From NCBI RefSeq assembly GCF_028993555.1, contig NZ_CP118610.1, positions 186,001-250,000 on the forward strand: DNA of 64,000 bases, given 5' to 3'. Under the pieces are notes generated by a model. The model saw only the letters and a list, made by a program, of their open reading frames with translations, ran no database searches and was not told the origin of the DNA. Every line of letters begins with the position of its first letter. Position 1 is the stretch's first letter. Position numbers and translations under genes: made by a program. Below, one piece after another: positions 17,506 to 25,650 of the stretch. This DNA comes from Ensifer adhaerens. GTDB taxonomy: Bacteria > Pseudomonadota > Alphaproteobacteria > Rhizobiales > Rhizobiaceae.

Positions 17506-17814
17506 CTACTCGTCGTCCGTCTCGCCCAGGATCTTCTGCTCGTGGGCAATGGCGTGGCCAATCAGCCGCGCCCAGATATCCTCGTAGAAGTCGGGGTCGA
17601 GATTGAAGTTCACAGCGTTTTTGCGGGCATTCTCACGCACTTCCATCACCCGCGCCGGAATATCGGCCTTCAACTTCAGCGGCCGTTTTATCTCGGCCGC
17701 CCGGTCGATGTAGCCCCAGCGCTCGGCAAACAGCGTCATCAGTGCCTGGTCGAGCCGATCGATTTCGGCACGCACATCGGCCATGGTGGAGCATTGCGCG
17801 GGGGTCTTTTGCAT
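17506..17814 (-). CDS. Chorismate mutase (AroQ class)
   Basis: 102 residues from MQKTPAQCS. The all-helical AroQ fold is visible as VRAEIDRLDQALMTLFAERW, YIDRAAEIKRPLKL and the long third helix ending IGHAIAHEQKILG. Arg in the first helix, Lys/Arg around IKRPLK and Gln in HEQ match active-site positions that convert chorismate to prephenate for Phe and Tyr synthesis. A later ATG (MADVRAEID, 17784) is an alternative start. The upstream region is unusually rich in inverted repeats. Confidence 0.88.
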   Translation of the reverse strand: MQKTPAQCSTMADVRAEIDRLDQALMTLFAERWGYIDRAAEIKRPLKLKADIPARVMEVRENARKNAVNFNLDPDFYEDIWARLIGHAIAHEQKILGETDDE

Positions 17815-17825
17815 CTGTCTCGTCC

Positions 17826-17861
17826 GATTGCCCGGAGCGCGGCCGTTGCGGTCGGGCAATC
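17826..17861 (-). promoter_or_regulatory. Hairpin just upstream of the chorismate mutase start
   Basis: Perfect 9-bp arms GATTGCCCG and CGGGCAATC enclose an 18-base GC-rich loop. It lies 12 bases from the start codon, so it could affect ribosome access or act as an attenuator; no leader peptide was identified with confidence. Confidence 0.35.
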
Positions 17862-17989
17862 CGGGGTGAGCGAGCGTCCCTCTGCTTCGACATGCAAGCG
17901 GAGCGCTCTTGCGGCGCACTGCTAACAAACGGCGAGCTGTCTGAGAAGGGGCAACAGGGTCGCAGCAGCGACCGGTGTCGGTGGTCACC

Positions 17990-18058
17990 TCAGCAGGCGA
18001 TCGCTTTGCAGGGGAGGAGGGTGCGGTCCTGTCTCCGTCTGCGGCGATCGCCTGCTGA
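17990..18058. repeat. Long 15-bp inverted repeat
   Basis: TCAGCAGGCGATCGC at 17990-18004 is perfectly repeated in inverse at 18044-18058 around a 39-base loop. It may be the end of the cytochrome bd transcript or part of a leader or small RNA. No T-run follows on either strand. Confidence 0.6.
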
Positions 18059-18167
18059 CGTGTTGAGAGACATTAGCTGGCCAAGCTTGAGCGAGGCTTT
18101 TTAGGGCGGAATGAGGAAAAGCACATGCGCTTTCGGCCCGCGTTCCGCGCCGGCCTGTCAGCATCGA

Positions 18168-18281
18168 TCATGTACCGATCATGAGCTTTATGGCGAGCCC
18201 GACGAGGGTGACCGCCGCCACCCCCGCACACCAGAGGCCGACGAACCAGAGAAGCTTCCGGCCGGTTCCGCTCTCACTCAT
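18168..18281 (-). CDS. DUF2474 small membrane subunit of cytochrome bd oxidase
   Basis: 37 residues: a short polar N-terminus (MSESGTGRK) and one transmembrane helix starting LLWFVGLWCAG and ending in AIKLMIGT. This fits DUF2474, the small protein downstream of CIO-type cydAB in proteobacteria, analogous to CydX. Its ATG shares one base with the cydB stop (TGATG), a classic coupling arrangement. It is expected to stabilise the oxidase in the inner membrane; the function is inferred from position and form. Confidence 0.8.
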   Translation of the reverse strand: MSESGTGRKLLWFVGLWCAGVAAVTLVGLAIKLMIGT

Positions 18282-19285
18282 CAATGGTAGCCCTCCTCGG
18301 GGTCGACCTTGCCGCGAAAGACCCAGTACGAATAGGCCGTGTAGGCAAGGATGATCGGAACGAGCACGAGCGCGCCAGCGAGCAGGAAGGACAGGCTCTC
18401 CTCAGGCGCTGCCGCGTCCCAGATCGTCAGCGACGGCGGCACCATATAGGGATAGAAGCTGATGCCGATGCCGGCATAGCCGAGGACGAAGAGACCGAGT
18501 GCGGCAAGAAACGGCCGGCTGTCGTGCCGGCTGCGAATGCCTGTGATCAGCGCATAGAGGCAGCCGAGAACGAGTGCCGGCACGATGACGCTGAAGATCG
18601 CCGTCGGAAAGCCGAACCAGCGGTCCAGATATTGCGGTTCCAGGAACGGCGTCCACAGGCTGACGATACCCATGGCGGCGATGGTGCCGAAGGAGCACTT
18701 GAGCGCGAGGTCGCGGGCACGGTCGGCAAGGTCACCATGGGTCTTCATGACCAGCCAGGTAGAGCCGAGCAGGGCATAGCCGACGACGACGGCAATGCCG
18801 GTCATGATCGAGAACGGCGTCAGCCAGTCCCACCAGCCGCCGACGTAGGCGCGATTCTCGACGGGAATGCCCTGGACGAGCGCGCCGAGTGTTATCCCTT
18901 GCGCGAAGGCGGCAAGCATGGAGCCGCCCGAGAAAGCCCAGTTCCAGAGATATTCGGCACGGCGTGTACGCCAGCGATATTCGAACGCGACGCCGCGGAA
19001 GATGAGACCGATGACCATGGCGATGATGGGGGCATAAAGCGCCGGCAGGATGGTCGCGTAGGCCAGCGGAAATACCGCCATCAGGCCGCCGCCGCCGAGC
19101 ACCAGCCAGGTTTCGTTGCCGTCCCACACCGGGGCGACGGAATTCATCATCACGTCGCGGTCGTGCTTCTCCGGAAAGAACGGGAAGAGGATGCCGACGC
19201 CGAGGTCGAAGCCGTCGAGAATGACATAGGCGAGCACCGCAAAGGCGATGATACCCGCCCAGATGAACGGCAGATCAAACTCCAT
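18281..19285 (-). CDS. cydB: Cytochrome bd ubiquinol oxidase subunit II
   Basis: 334 residues from MEFDLPFIW. Hydrophobic helices and family signatures include LDGFDLGVGIL, VWDGNETWLVLGGGGLMAVFP and FRGVAFEYRWR. Together with subunit I it reduces oxygen to water using ubiquinol in the inner membrane, giving high-affinity, cyanide-tolerant respiration. The chosen ATG has GGAGG at proper distance and overlaps the cydA end by 11 bases; an ATG at 19297 is less well placed. The subtype is probably cyanide-insensitive oxidase (CioB), judged by the partner subunit and DUF2474. Confidence 0.93.
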   Translation of the reverse strand: MEFDLPFIWAGIIAFAVLAYVILDGFDLGVGILFPFFPEKHDRDVMMNSVAPVWDGNETWLVLGGGGLMAVFPLAYATILPALYAPIIAMVIGLIFRGVAFEYRWRTRRAEYLWNWAFSGGSMLAAFAQGITLGALVQGIPVENRAYVGGWWDWLTPFSIMTGIAVVVGYALLGSTWLVMKTHGDLADRARDLALKCSFGTIAAMGIVSLWTPFLEPQYLDRWFGFPTAIFSVIVPALVLGCLYALITGIRSRHDSRPFLAALGLFVLGYAGIGISFYPYMVPPSLTIWDAAAPEESLSFLLAGALVLVPIILAYTAYSYWVFRGKVDPEEGYH

Positions 19286-20723
19286 GATGACCTCCATGGG
19301 TGCTGGCATGCGTGCTGAGAGTGGCGGGGCCGGGCATGATGCCGGAGCTGCGCAACGGTCCCTCGTCAAGATCCGGCATCGGATCACGCGGCAGCCGTGC
19401 CATCAGCCTCAGAATGTAGAAGGTGCCGGCGCCGAAGACGAAGAAATAGACGATGATGAAGGCGATCAGCGAGGCGGCAACGGCAGGGGCCGCGATTGGC
19501 GCCACCGAGTTTGCGGTCAGCAGGTGGCCGTAGACGGTGTAGGGCTGGCGGCCGACTTCGGTCGTGACCCAGCCGGCAAGCACGGCGACGAAACCGGCCG
19601 GGCCCATGGCAACTGCGGCGCGATGCAGCCAGACATTGCTGTCGAGCGTACCGCGATAGCGACACCAGAGCGACCAGAGGCCGATGCCGAGCATGGCAAA
19701 GCCGAGGCCGACCATCACCCGGAACGACCAGAAGACGATGCCGACGGGCGGATGCAGCTCCTCCGGGATCGTATCGAGGCCGGCGAGCGGCGCATTGAGA
19801 TCGTGCTTCAGGATCAGGCTCGAAAGCTTCGGCACCTCGATGGCGTAGTCGACACGCTTTTCCACCGAATTCGGGATGCCGAAGAGGATCAGTGGTGCGC
19901 CGTCCGGATGGCTCTGGTAGTGGCCTTCCATCGCCATCACCTTGGCGGGCTGGTGCTCCAGCGTGTTGAGGCCATGCATGTCGCCGGCAAAGATCTGGAT
20001 CGGGGCGACGATCGCCGCCATCCACATCGCCATCGAGAACATTTTTCGCGCGCGCCGCGGCGCCGTCTTGCGGATCAGGTGCCATGCACCGCAGGCGCCG
20101 ACGACGAAGGCGGTCGTGAGGTAGGCGGCAAGCACCATATGGGTGAGGCGATAGGGGAAGGAGGGATTGAAGACGATTGCCCACCAGTCGACGGGAATGA
20201 ACTGTCCCGCCTCGTTCATGGCAAAGCCGGCGGGCGTCTGCATCCAGGAGTTTGCCGAAAGAATCCAGGTGGCCGAGATCAGCGTGCCGATGGCGACCAT
20301 GAGCGTCGCCAGGAAATGCAGTTTCGGCCCGACGCGGTTGAGCCCGAAGAGCATGACGCCGAGGAAGCCCGCTTCGAGGAAGAAGGCGGTCAGCACCTCG
20401 TAGCCCATCAGCGGCCCGATGATCGGCCCGGCCTTGTCGGAAAAGACGCTCCAGTTGGTGCCGAACTGATAGGACATGACGATGCCGGAGACGACACCCA
20501 TGCCGAAGGCGACCGCAAAGATCGTTTTCCAGAAATTGAAGAGCTCGAGATAGACCTCGTCTTTTTTTAGGAGCCACAGCCCTTCGAGCACCGCGAGGTA
20601 GCTGGCGAGACCGATGGAGAAGGCGGGGAAGATGATGTGGAACGAGACGGTGAAGGCAAACTGGAAGCGAGCGAGCAGGGTCGCATCGAAACTCTCAAAC
20701 ACGGGCGCAATCCTTTCAGACAT
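19275..20723 (-). CDS. cydA: Cytochrome bd ubiquinol oxidase subunit I (CIO-type)
   Basis: 482 residues. The N-terminal helices contain RFQFAFTVSFHIIFPAFSIG (His ligand of a heme), the GMGVVSGIVMSYQFGTNW segment and a Met ligand region. The later motif AGWVTTEVGRQPYTVYG corresponds to GWxxxExGRQPW of the family. Overall length and a short Q-loop fit the CioA (cyanide-insensitive) branch. It is first in a cydA-cydB-DUF2474 operon. A perfect palindrome lies 62 bases before the start and is a candidate regulatory site. Confidence 0.93.
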   Translation of the reverse strand: MSERIAPVFESFDATLLARFQFAFTVSFHIIFPAFSIGLASYLAVLEGLWLLKKDEVYLELFNFWKTIFAVAFGMGVVSGIVMSYQFGTNWSVFSDKAGPIIGPLMGYEVLTAFFLEAGFLGVMLFGLNRVGPKLHFLATLMVAIGTLISATWILSANSWMQTPAGFAMNEAGQFIPVDWWAIVFNPSFPYRLTHMVLAAYLTTAFVVGACGAWHLIRKTAPRRARKMFSMAMWMAAIVAPIQIFAGDMHGLNTLEHQPAKVMAMEGHYQSHPDGAPLILFGIPNSVEKRVDYAIEVPKLSSLILKHDLNAPLAGLDTIPEELHPPVGIVFWSFRVMVGLGFAMLGIGLWSLWCRYRGTLDSNVWLHRAAVAMGPAGFVAVLAGWVTTEVGRQPYTVYGHLLTANSVAPIAAPAVAASLIAFIIVYFFVFGAGTFYILRLMARLPRDPMPDLDEGPLRSSGIMPGPATLSTHASTHGGHHGV

Positions 20724-20784
20724 ACGGACGCGACGCGTCGCTGACGCGGGCCGTATCGCTCTGGCTGCTGCATCATTCGTCCGG

Positions 20785-20801
20785 TGATCGACTGTCGATC
20801 A
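20785..20801. promoter_or_regulatory. Perfect palindrome upstream of the cytochrome bd operon
   Basis: TGATCGACTGTCGATCA has 8-bp arms around one base, 62 bases upstream of the cydA start. It does not match the FNR/FixK box (TTGAT-N4-ATCAA) exactly, but the TGAT/ATCA ends are similar in spirit. The binding protein is unknown. Confidence 0.45.
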
Positions 20802-20970
20802 GGGGACCTTTCTTGGCCGACGCCCGGGGCAAACGCGATGTCTGCGCCGGCGTTTCAGCATGCGCTTGAATCTGCGCCAAATTTGCCAAACGTCAATGAC
20901 AGCGCGCCCGCCACGTTGTCACACTGCGGCAATGTTGCGCTGCGGCATATTGGCGAAGGATGAATGCGTC

Positions 20971-22140
20971 TCAGCGGGGCGTAAGATAGGCTTCGGCAAG
21001 CTCCGTCCAGAAGGCGGCACCGATTGGAAGCAGGTCGTCGTTGAAATTGTAGCCGGGATGATGCAGCGGCTTGTCGTCGTCGCTGACCTTGGAGCCGAGG
21101 AAGAAATAGGTGCCTGGCCGTTCCTTGAGCATATAGGCGAAGTCCTCGCTGCCCATGAAGGGGCGAGCGAGATCGACCACCTTGTCGGCGCCGGCGAACC
21201 GGACCGCAAGATCGCGCACGAAATCGGTCTCGGCCTTGTGGTTGATCGTCGCGTCGTAGCTGCGCTGGTAGTCGACGGTTGCCCGCATGCCGAAGCTCGT
21301 GGCCTGCGCCTCGGCGATCATGCGGATGCGCCGTTCCAGTTCGTCGCGGACATCTGGTTCGAAGGAGCGGATGCCGACGACGATCTCGGCGCGCTCTGGA
21401 ATGATGTTGCTCGCCGAGCCCGCATGGAAGGCGCCGACGGTAACGACAGTCGGGTCCATCGGGTGGATGTTGCGTGAGACGATCGATTGTAGCGCCATGA
21501 CGATCGAGGCACCGCACACGATCGGGTCGGCCGTTTCCTGCGGTTCCGCGCCATGCCCGCCGCGCCCGTGCACGGTGATGCGCGCCTCGTCGACGGCAGC
21601 CATGATCGGGCCTTCGCGGAGGGCAAACTGGCCGAAGGGCAGGCCCGGTTCGTTGTGAAGGGCAAAGACAGCGTCGCAGGGAAATCTGTCGAACAGGCCC
21701 TCGTCCATCATGATCTTGGCGCCGCCGAAATTCTCTTCGGCCGGCTGGAAGATCAGATGGATCGTGCCGTCGAAATTGCGCCGTTCGGCAAGCGCCCGCG
21801 CCGCACCGAGCAGCATCGTCGTATGCCCGTCGTGGCCGCATGCGTGCATCAGTCCTGCGGTCGTACTGGCATAGTCGAGGCCGGTTTCTTCCAGGATCGG
21901 TAGCGCATCGATATCGGCGCGAATACCGATCGAACGCGTGCCGGTGCCGCTCCTGAGCGTGCCGACGACGCCGGTCTTGGCGAGGCCCGTTGTCACCTCG
22001 TAGCCGAGGCTTTCCAGGTGCCTGGCGATGAAGGCCGAGGTGCGTGCCTCCTCCAGCCCAAGTTCGGGATGGGCATGCAGGTCGTGGCGGATGGCGACGA
22101 GTTCCGGCATGGCGTTGGTGATCGAGGAGGAGAGCTTCAT
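20971..22140 (-). CDS. M20 family metallopeptidase / amidohydrolase (HipO-like)
   Basis: About 389 residues. Dinuclear zinc motifs include HDLHAHPELGLEE, the MHACGHDGHTTMLLGAAR block and FQPAEENFGG, with a dimerisation domain inserted after residue 180 (EARITVHGRGGHGAEP). This subgroup hydrolyses N-acyl amino acids or peptides (hippurate hydrolase, aminoacylase). It sits at the end of the amino-acid ABC transporter operon, overlapping or abutting the permease stop, so it may release an imported acylated amino acid. An ATG at 22149 is an alternative start. Confidence 0.85.
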   Translation of the reverse strand: MKLSSSITNAMPELVAIRHDLHAHPELGLEEARTSAFIARHLESLGYEVTTGLAKTGVVGTLRSGTGTRSIGIRADIDALPILEETGLDYASTTAGLMHACGHDGHTTMLLGAARALAERRNFDGTIHLIFQPAEENFGGAKIMMDEGLFDRFPCDAVFALHNEPGLPFGQFALREGPIMAAVDEARITVHGRGGHGAEPQETADPIVCGASIVMALQSIVSRNIHPMDPTVVTVGAFHAGSASNIIPERAEIVVGIRSFEPDVRDELERRIRMIAEAQATSFGMRATVDYQRSYDATINHKAETDFVRDLAVRFAGADKVVDLARPFMGSEDFAYMLKERPGTYFFLGSKVSDDDKPLHHPGYNFNDDLLPIGAAFWTELAEAYLTPR

Positions 22141-22141
22141 G

Positions 22142-22966
22142 TCAGGCACCGCGGGTTGGGATGCGATTTTCGAACGTGCGGAAGGCCACCACCAGGATGC
22201 CGGTGAGGCACATGTAGATGAGCGCCAGCAGCAGCAGTGGCTCGTAGGTAAGGAAGGTTTCCTGCCGGACCTTGGAGATCACGGCATAGACATCGACGAC
22301 CGTGACGGTCGCAACCAGCGGCGTCGATTTGAGCTGCAGCACGGTTTCGCCGTTGAGCGTCGGCAGCGCCCGGTGGATGGCGCGCGGCAGCCAGATGCGG
22401 CGAAACATCGTCCAGCGGCCCATGCCATAGGCTTTCGCCGCCTCCAGTTCGCCCGGCGGCACGCCGGCAAAGGCGCCACGCATGACTTCGCCCTCGTAAG
22501 CCGCGAACGAGATCGTCAGTGCCGCCACGCCATAGGGCCAGGCCTCGCGCAGATAGGGCCAGAGGAAGGACTGGCGGATCGCCGGAAATTGCGGAAACAG
22601 CGAACCGAGTCCGTAATAAAGCAGCCAGAGCTGCAGGAGCAGCGGCGTGCCGCGGATAACGGTGCAGAAGACCTTGGACGGCAGTTTCAGGAACCAGGGG
22701 CCCGTCACCTGGACAAGGCCGATCGGCACCGCCAGCAGGAAGCCGAGGATCGCGGTGCTGAACAGCATCATCAGGCTGACGAGAATGCCCCAGCCGAGGC
22801 GCGGCAGATAACGCGGCAACCAGTCCCAGCGCATGAACACGGCAATAGCGACGACGAAGGCCGCAAAGACCAGCATCATGACGATGCGATGCGGCAGGAA
22901 GAAGCTCCTCGCCGTCGGCAGGTCCTCGGGCGTAAACGCGACGGCGTGAGTGGTTTCGTCGGTCAT
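22142..22966 (-). CDS. Polar amino-acid ABC transporter permease (HisM type)
   Basis: 274 residues with the HisMQ permease fold. The N-terminal region has a hydrophobic helix (IVMMLVFAAFVVAIAVFM), then the conserved FCTVIRGTPLLLQLWLLYYG, and the EAA loop region YEGEVMRGAFAGVPPGELEAAKA, which contacts the ATPase. It forms the membrane channel with the next permease. The first four bases overlap the end of the upstream permease gene. Confidence 0.9.
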   Translation of the reverse strand: MTDETTHAVAFTPEDLPTARSFFLPHRIVMMLVFAAFVVAIAVFMRWDWLPRYLPRLGWGILVSLMMLFSTAILGFLLAVPIGLVQVTGPWFLKLPSKVFCTVIRGTPLLLQLWLLYYGLGSLFPQFPAIRQSFLWPYLREAWPYGVAALTISFAAYEGEVMRGAFAGVPPGELEAAKAYGMGRWTMFRRIWLPRAIHRALPTLNGETVLQLKSTPLVATVTVVDVYAVISKVRQETFLTYEPLLLLALIYMCLTGILVVAFRTFENRIPTRGA

Positions 22967-23688
22967 CGCTGCACCGCGAAGCCACGTCGGGCATGGCGTT
23001 CGAGCATGCCGATGAAGATATTGGAGACGAGCGTCAGCGCCAGATAGAGCGCGCCGGCGGCAAGGAAGAACAGCAGATAGGCCTTGGTCGTGCCTGCCGC
23101 CTGGCGGGTGACCAGCGTCAGTTCGCTAAAGCCGACGACGGCGAGAAGGGCCGTATCCTTGGTGGCGATCAGCCACAGATTGGAAAGGCCGGGAATGGCA
23201 TAGGGCAGCATCGCCGGCAGCGTGATACGCCGCAAAACCTTGGTCGGTGACATCCCGTAGGCGCGCGCCGCCTCGATCTGCCCGGCGGGCACAGCCTTGA
23301 TCGCGCCGCGCAACACCTCAGTCGAATAGGCCCCCTGAACGACGCCGATCACGAAGATGCCGGCCATCAGGCCGCTGATATCCACCGGGCCGATCGAAAA
23401 CAGCGCAAGCACCTGATTAAGCAGGTCTGTGCCCGCATAATAGAGCAAGAGGATGAGCACCAGCTCCGGCACGGCGCGCACGACCGTCGTGTAGCATTCC
23501 AGCAGGTCACGCAGCACGGGACCGCCATAAAGCTTGCCGAAGGCGCCGCCGATGCCGAGTGCCAGGCCGAGGCTGAAGCCGCCGACGGCAATCTGGATGG
23601 AGTTGAAGAAGCCTTGCAGCAGCACGCCGCCCCAACCGGGCTCCGTGAGCGAGAGCAGGCCCCAATTGATGAGGGAATCCGCAGCCAT
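22963..23688 (-). CDS. Polar amino-acid ABC transporter permease (HisQ type)
   Basis: 241 residues. Core features are GFFNSIQIAVGGFSLGLALG, TTVVRAVPELVLILLLYYAG and the EAA loop YSTEVLRGAIKAVPAGQIEA. It pairs with the HisM-type permease to form the translocation path of a polar amino-acid importer (arginine, ornithine, octopine or histidine class by style). A hairpin separates it from the binding-protein gene upstream. Confidence 0.9.
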   Translation of the reverse strand: MAADSLINWGLLSLTEPGWGGVLLQGFFNSIQIAVGGFSLGLALGIGGAFGKLYGGPVLRDLLECYTTVVRAVPELVLILLLYYAGTDLLNQVLALFSIGPVDISGLMAGIFVIGVVQGAYSTEVLRGAIKAVPAGQIEAARAYGMSPTKVLRRITLPAMLPYAIPGLSNLWLIATKDTALLAVVGFSELTLVTRQAAGTTKAYLLFFLAAGALYLALTLVSNIFIGMLERHARRGFAVQR

Positions 23689-23720
23689 ACGTCGTGCTCC
23701 GATGGCGCCGGCCGGCGGTC

Positions 23721-23760
23721 GCTAACCGTTGTGTGCCCTTCAGACGCGCAACGGTTAAGC
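23721..23760 (-). promoter_or_regulatory. Intercistronic hairpin between binding-protein and permease genes
   Basis: AACCGTTG at 23724-23731 pairs with CAACGGTT at 23749-23756, extended by GCT/AGC with one bulge. Such hairpins often protect the abundant binding-protein mRNA from decay and lower expression of downstream permeases; that role is inferred. Confidence 0.5.
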
Positions 23761-23785
23761 AGGTCGATCGCCGGCCGATCGCGCC

Positions 23786-24568
23786 TTACTTGCCGTAGAC
23801 GTCGAAGTCGAAGTACTTCTTCGAGAACGTGTCGTAGGTGCCGTTGTCGCGGATCGCCTTGATCGCGGTGTTGATCTTGTCCTTGAGATCGGTTTCGCCC
23901 TTGCGCAGGCCAACGCCGACGCCCGGGCCGATCACGGCGACGTCTTCGGCGACTTCGCCCTTGTAGTCGCAGCATTCCTTGCCCTGGTCGGTCGCCAGGA
24001 ACGCCTTGAGCGCGATCGCATCCGCCTGGACCGCGTCGAGACGGCCGGCGGCGAGGTCGTTGTTGGCCTCGTCCTGCGTCTGGTATTCCTTGACCTCGAC
24101 GCCTGCCGGCGCGAAGTGCTTGGCCGCGTAAGCCTGGTGGACCGTCGAGACCTGGACGCCGAGCGTCTTGCCGTTCAGGCCCTCAGGCGTCGGCTTGATG
24201 TCGACGCCCTTGGTGCCGATGATGCCGGTCGGGGTGTTGTAATATTTGTCCGAGAAATCAATGGTCTTCAGGCGCTCGTCGGTGATCGACATCGAGCTGA
24301 TGATCATGTCGATCTTCTTCGACGTCAGCGCCGGAATGATACCGTCCCAGGCGACCGGCGTCAGCACGCATTCGAGCTTTGCCTCGGCGCACATCGCGTT
24401 CATGAACTCGACTTCCCAGCCTTCCCACTTGCCGCTGGCGTCAGGCGCCGTAAACGGCGCATAGGGCTCGGCGGCGACGCCGACCTTCAGCGCTTCCGCG
24501 GAAGCTGCGACACCGCCGCTGACGGCGATTGCCGCCGCAACGGCCAGGACTTTCAATGCCTTCTTCAT
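23786..24568 (-). CDS. Amino-acid ABC transporter periplasmic binding protein
   Basis: 260 residues. A signal peptide (MKKALKVLAVAAAIAVSG, cleavage after ASA) precedes a type II solute-binding fold: LKVGVAAEPYAPFTAPD, GWEVEFMNAMCAEAK, the DMIISSMSITDERLKTIDFSDKYY-like block typical of lysine-arginine-ornithine/histidine binders, and GVGLRKGETDLKDKIN. It captures the amino acid in the periplasm for the two permeases. Its neighbours, arginine-degrading AruH and AruI, make arginine or a related guanidino compound the likeliest ligand. Confidence 0.9.
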   Translation of the reverse strand: MKKALKVLAVAAAIAVSGGVAASAEALKVGVAAEPYAPFTAPDASGKWEGWEVEFMNAMCAEAKLECVLTPVAWDGIIPALTSKKIDMIISSMSITDERLKTIDFSDKYYNTPTGIIGTKGVDIKPTPEGLNGKTLGVQVSTVHQAYAAKHFAPAGVEVKEYQTQDEANNDLAAGRLDAVQADAIALKAFLATDQGKECCDYKGEVAEDVAVIGPGVGVGLRKGETDLKDKINTAIKAIRDNGTYDTFSKKYFDFDVYGK

Positions 24569-24604
24569 GCTGTTCCCCTTTTTGGTTGTTTAGCATTCCG
24601 GAAT

Positions 24605-25378
24605 TCAGTGAATGGAACTGATGAACTTCTTGAGCCTTTCCGATTTCGGTGCGCCGAAAATGGCCTCTGGCGGACCCTGTTCCTCGATCACGCCGTTGTG
24701 GAGGAAGACGATGTGGTTGGCGACGTCGCGGGCAAACTTCATCTCGTGCGTGACGAGGATCATCGTGCGCTTTTCCCGCGCGAGATCGCCGATGACCGAG
24801 AGCACTTCGCCGACAAGCTCTGGGTCGAGCGCCGAGGTCGGCTCGTCGAAGAGCATGACCAGCGGCTGGATGGCGAGCGCCCGGGCGATTGCCGCGCGCT
24901 GCTGCTGGCCGCCGGACAGAAAGGCCGGATAGGCGTCACGCTTCTCGTAAAGGCCGACGCGCTTGAGCAGAGTTTCGGCCGTCGCAATCGCTTCGGCCTT
25001 CGGTTTGCCGAGCACATGGACGGGGGCCTCGATGACGTTTTCGAGGATGGTCATGTGCTGCCAGAGATTGAAGCTCTGAAAGACCATACCGAGCTGGCTG
25101 CGGATGCGCTGGACCTGCTTGCGGTCCTCGGGCATCAGTCCGCCGTGGCCGTCGGATTTCATCTTGATCTTCTCGCCATGCACGCTGACGCTGCCGGCGG
25201 ACGGGAGTTCCAAGAGGTTGATACAGCGCAGGAAGGTGGATTTGCCGGAGCCGCTGCCGCCGATAATGGCGATCACGTCGCCTTGTTTCGCCGTGAGCGA
25301 AACACCCTTCAGCACTTCCAATGGCCCGAAACGCTTGTGCAGGTCAGTGACCGCGATTGCCTGGGCCGCATCCGTCAT
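24605..25378 (-). CDS. Amino-acid ABC transporter ATP-binding protein (HisP type)
   Basis: 257 residues from MTDAAQAIAV. Walker A is GGSGSGKST, the signature is LSGGQQQRAAIARAL, Walker B is LFDEPTSALDPE and the switch His is in LVTHEMKFARDVA. This is the PAAT-class ATPase energising the importer. It is first in its operon, facing the TetR gene across 272 bases. An upstream in-frame ATG at 25456 extends over non-conserved sequence and is not used. Confidence 0.93.
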   Translation of the reverse strand: MTDAAQAIAVTDLHKRFGPLEVLKGVSLTAKQGDVIAIIGGSGSGKSTFLRCINLLELPSAGSVSVHGEKIKMKSDGHGGLMPEDRKQVQRIRSQLGMVFQSFNLWQHMTILENVIEAPVHVLGKPKAEAIATAETLLKRVGLYEKRDAYPAFLSGGQQQRAAIARALAIQPLVMLFDEPTSALDPELVGEVLSVIGDLAREKRTMILVTHEMKFARDVANHIVFLHNGVIEEQGPPEAIFGAPKSERLKKFISSIH

Positions 25379-25496
25379 CGGCACGCCGCTCCAGCGGCTC
25401 TGCGCGCTTTTTCTGTCAGCATGAGAACAGTTCCCCTGTCGTTTTCCGCGCGGCATCTTTGGCCTGTCACGGTTTTGTTGATTGGCATGGTTGCAC

Positions 25497-25524
25497 TTGT
25501 GCCGCTATTATTCAAGCGTATAAT
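25497..25524 (+). promoter_or_regulatory. Candidate sigma70 promoter for the tetR-aru operon
   Basis: TTGTGC (25497-25502), a 16-base spacer and TATAAT (25519-25524). The -10 is perfect, the -35 weak. The box overlaps the palindrome at 25516-25531. Confidence 0.45.
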
Positions 25525-25531
25525 AATACGC
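25516..25531. promoter_or_regulatory. Palindromic operator candidate for the TetR regulator
   Basis: GCGTATAATAATACGC has 6-bp arms around 4 bases and sits over the candidate -10 box between the divergent ABC operon and the tetR gene. This size and symmetry fit a TetR-family operator, and binding there would block at least the + strand promoter. Confidence 0.5.
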
Positions 25532-25650
25532 ATCGTCGATTTTTTGACGCCCGCCCTAAGCCATGATTTCCCGAAGGAGCCGCCCATGCCCCCGTTCCGG
25601 CCGAAGCTATCGTCGACCGCGCCAGGGCACCTGTTCCAGCGGGCTGCAGT

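Larger units (their letters stand above)
17815..18167 (-). other. Structured 353-base intergenic region upstream of chorismate mutase
   Basis: No convincing gene is seen on either strand. The stretch holds three hairpins: arms at 17826-17834/17853-17861, a GGTCGC/GCGACC hairpin around 17958-17973, and a long 15-bp repeat at 17990-18004/18044-18058. All are upstream of the mutase start on the minus strand and downstream of the cytochrome bd operon. Confidence 0.5.

Noticed and set aside
20785..20801. FNR/FixK box
   Set aside because: The palindrome lacks the TTGAT-N4-ATCAA spacing, so I only call it an unknown palindrome.
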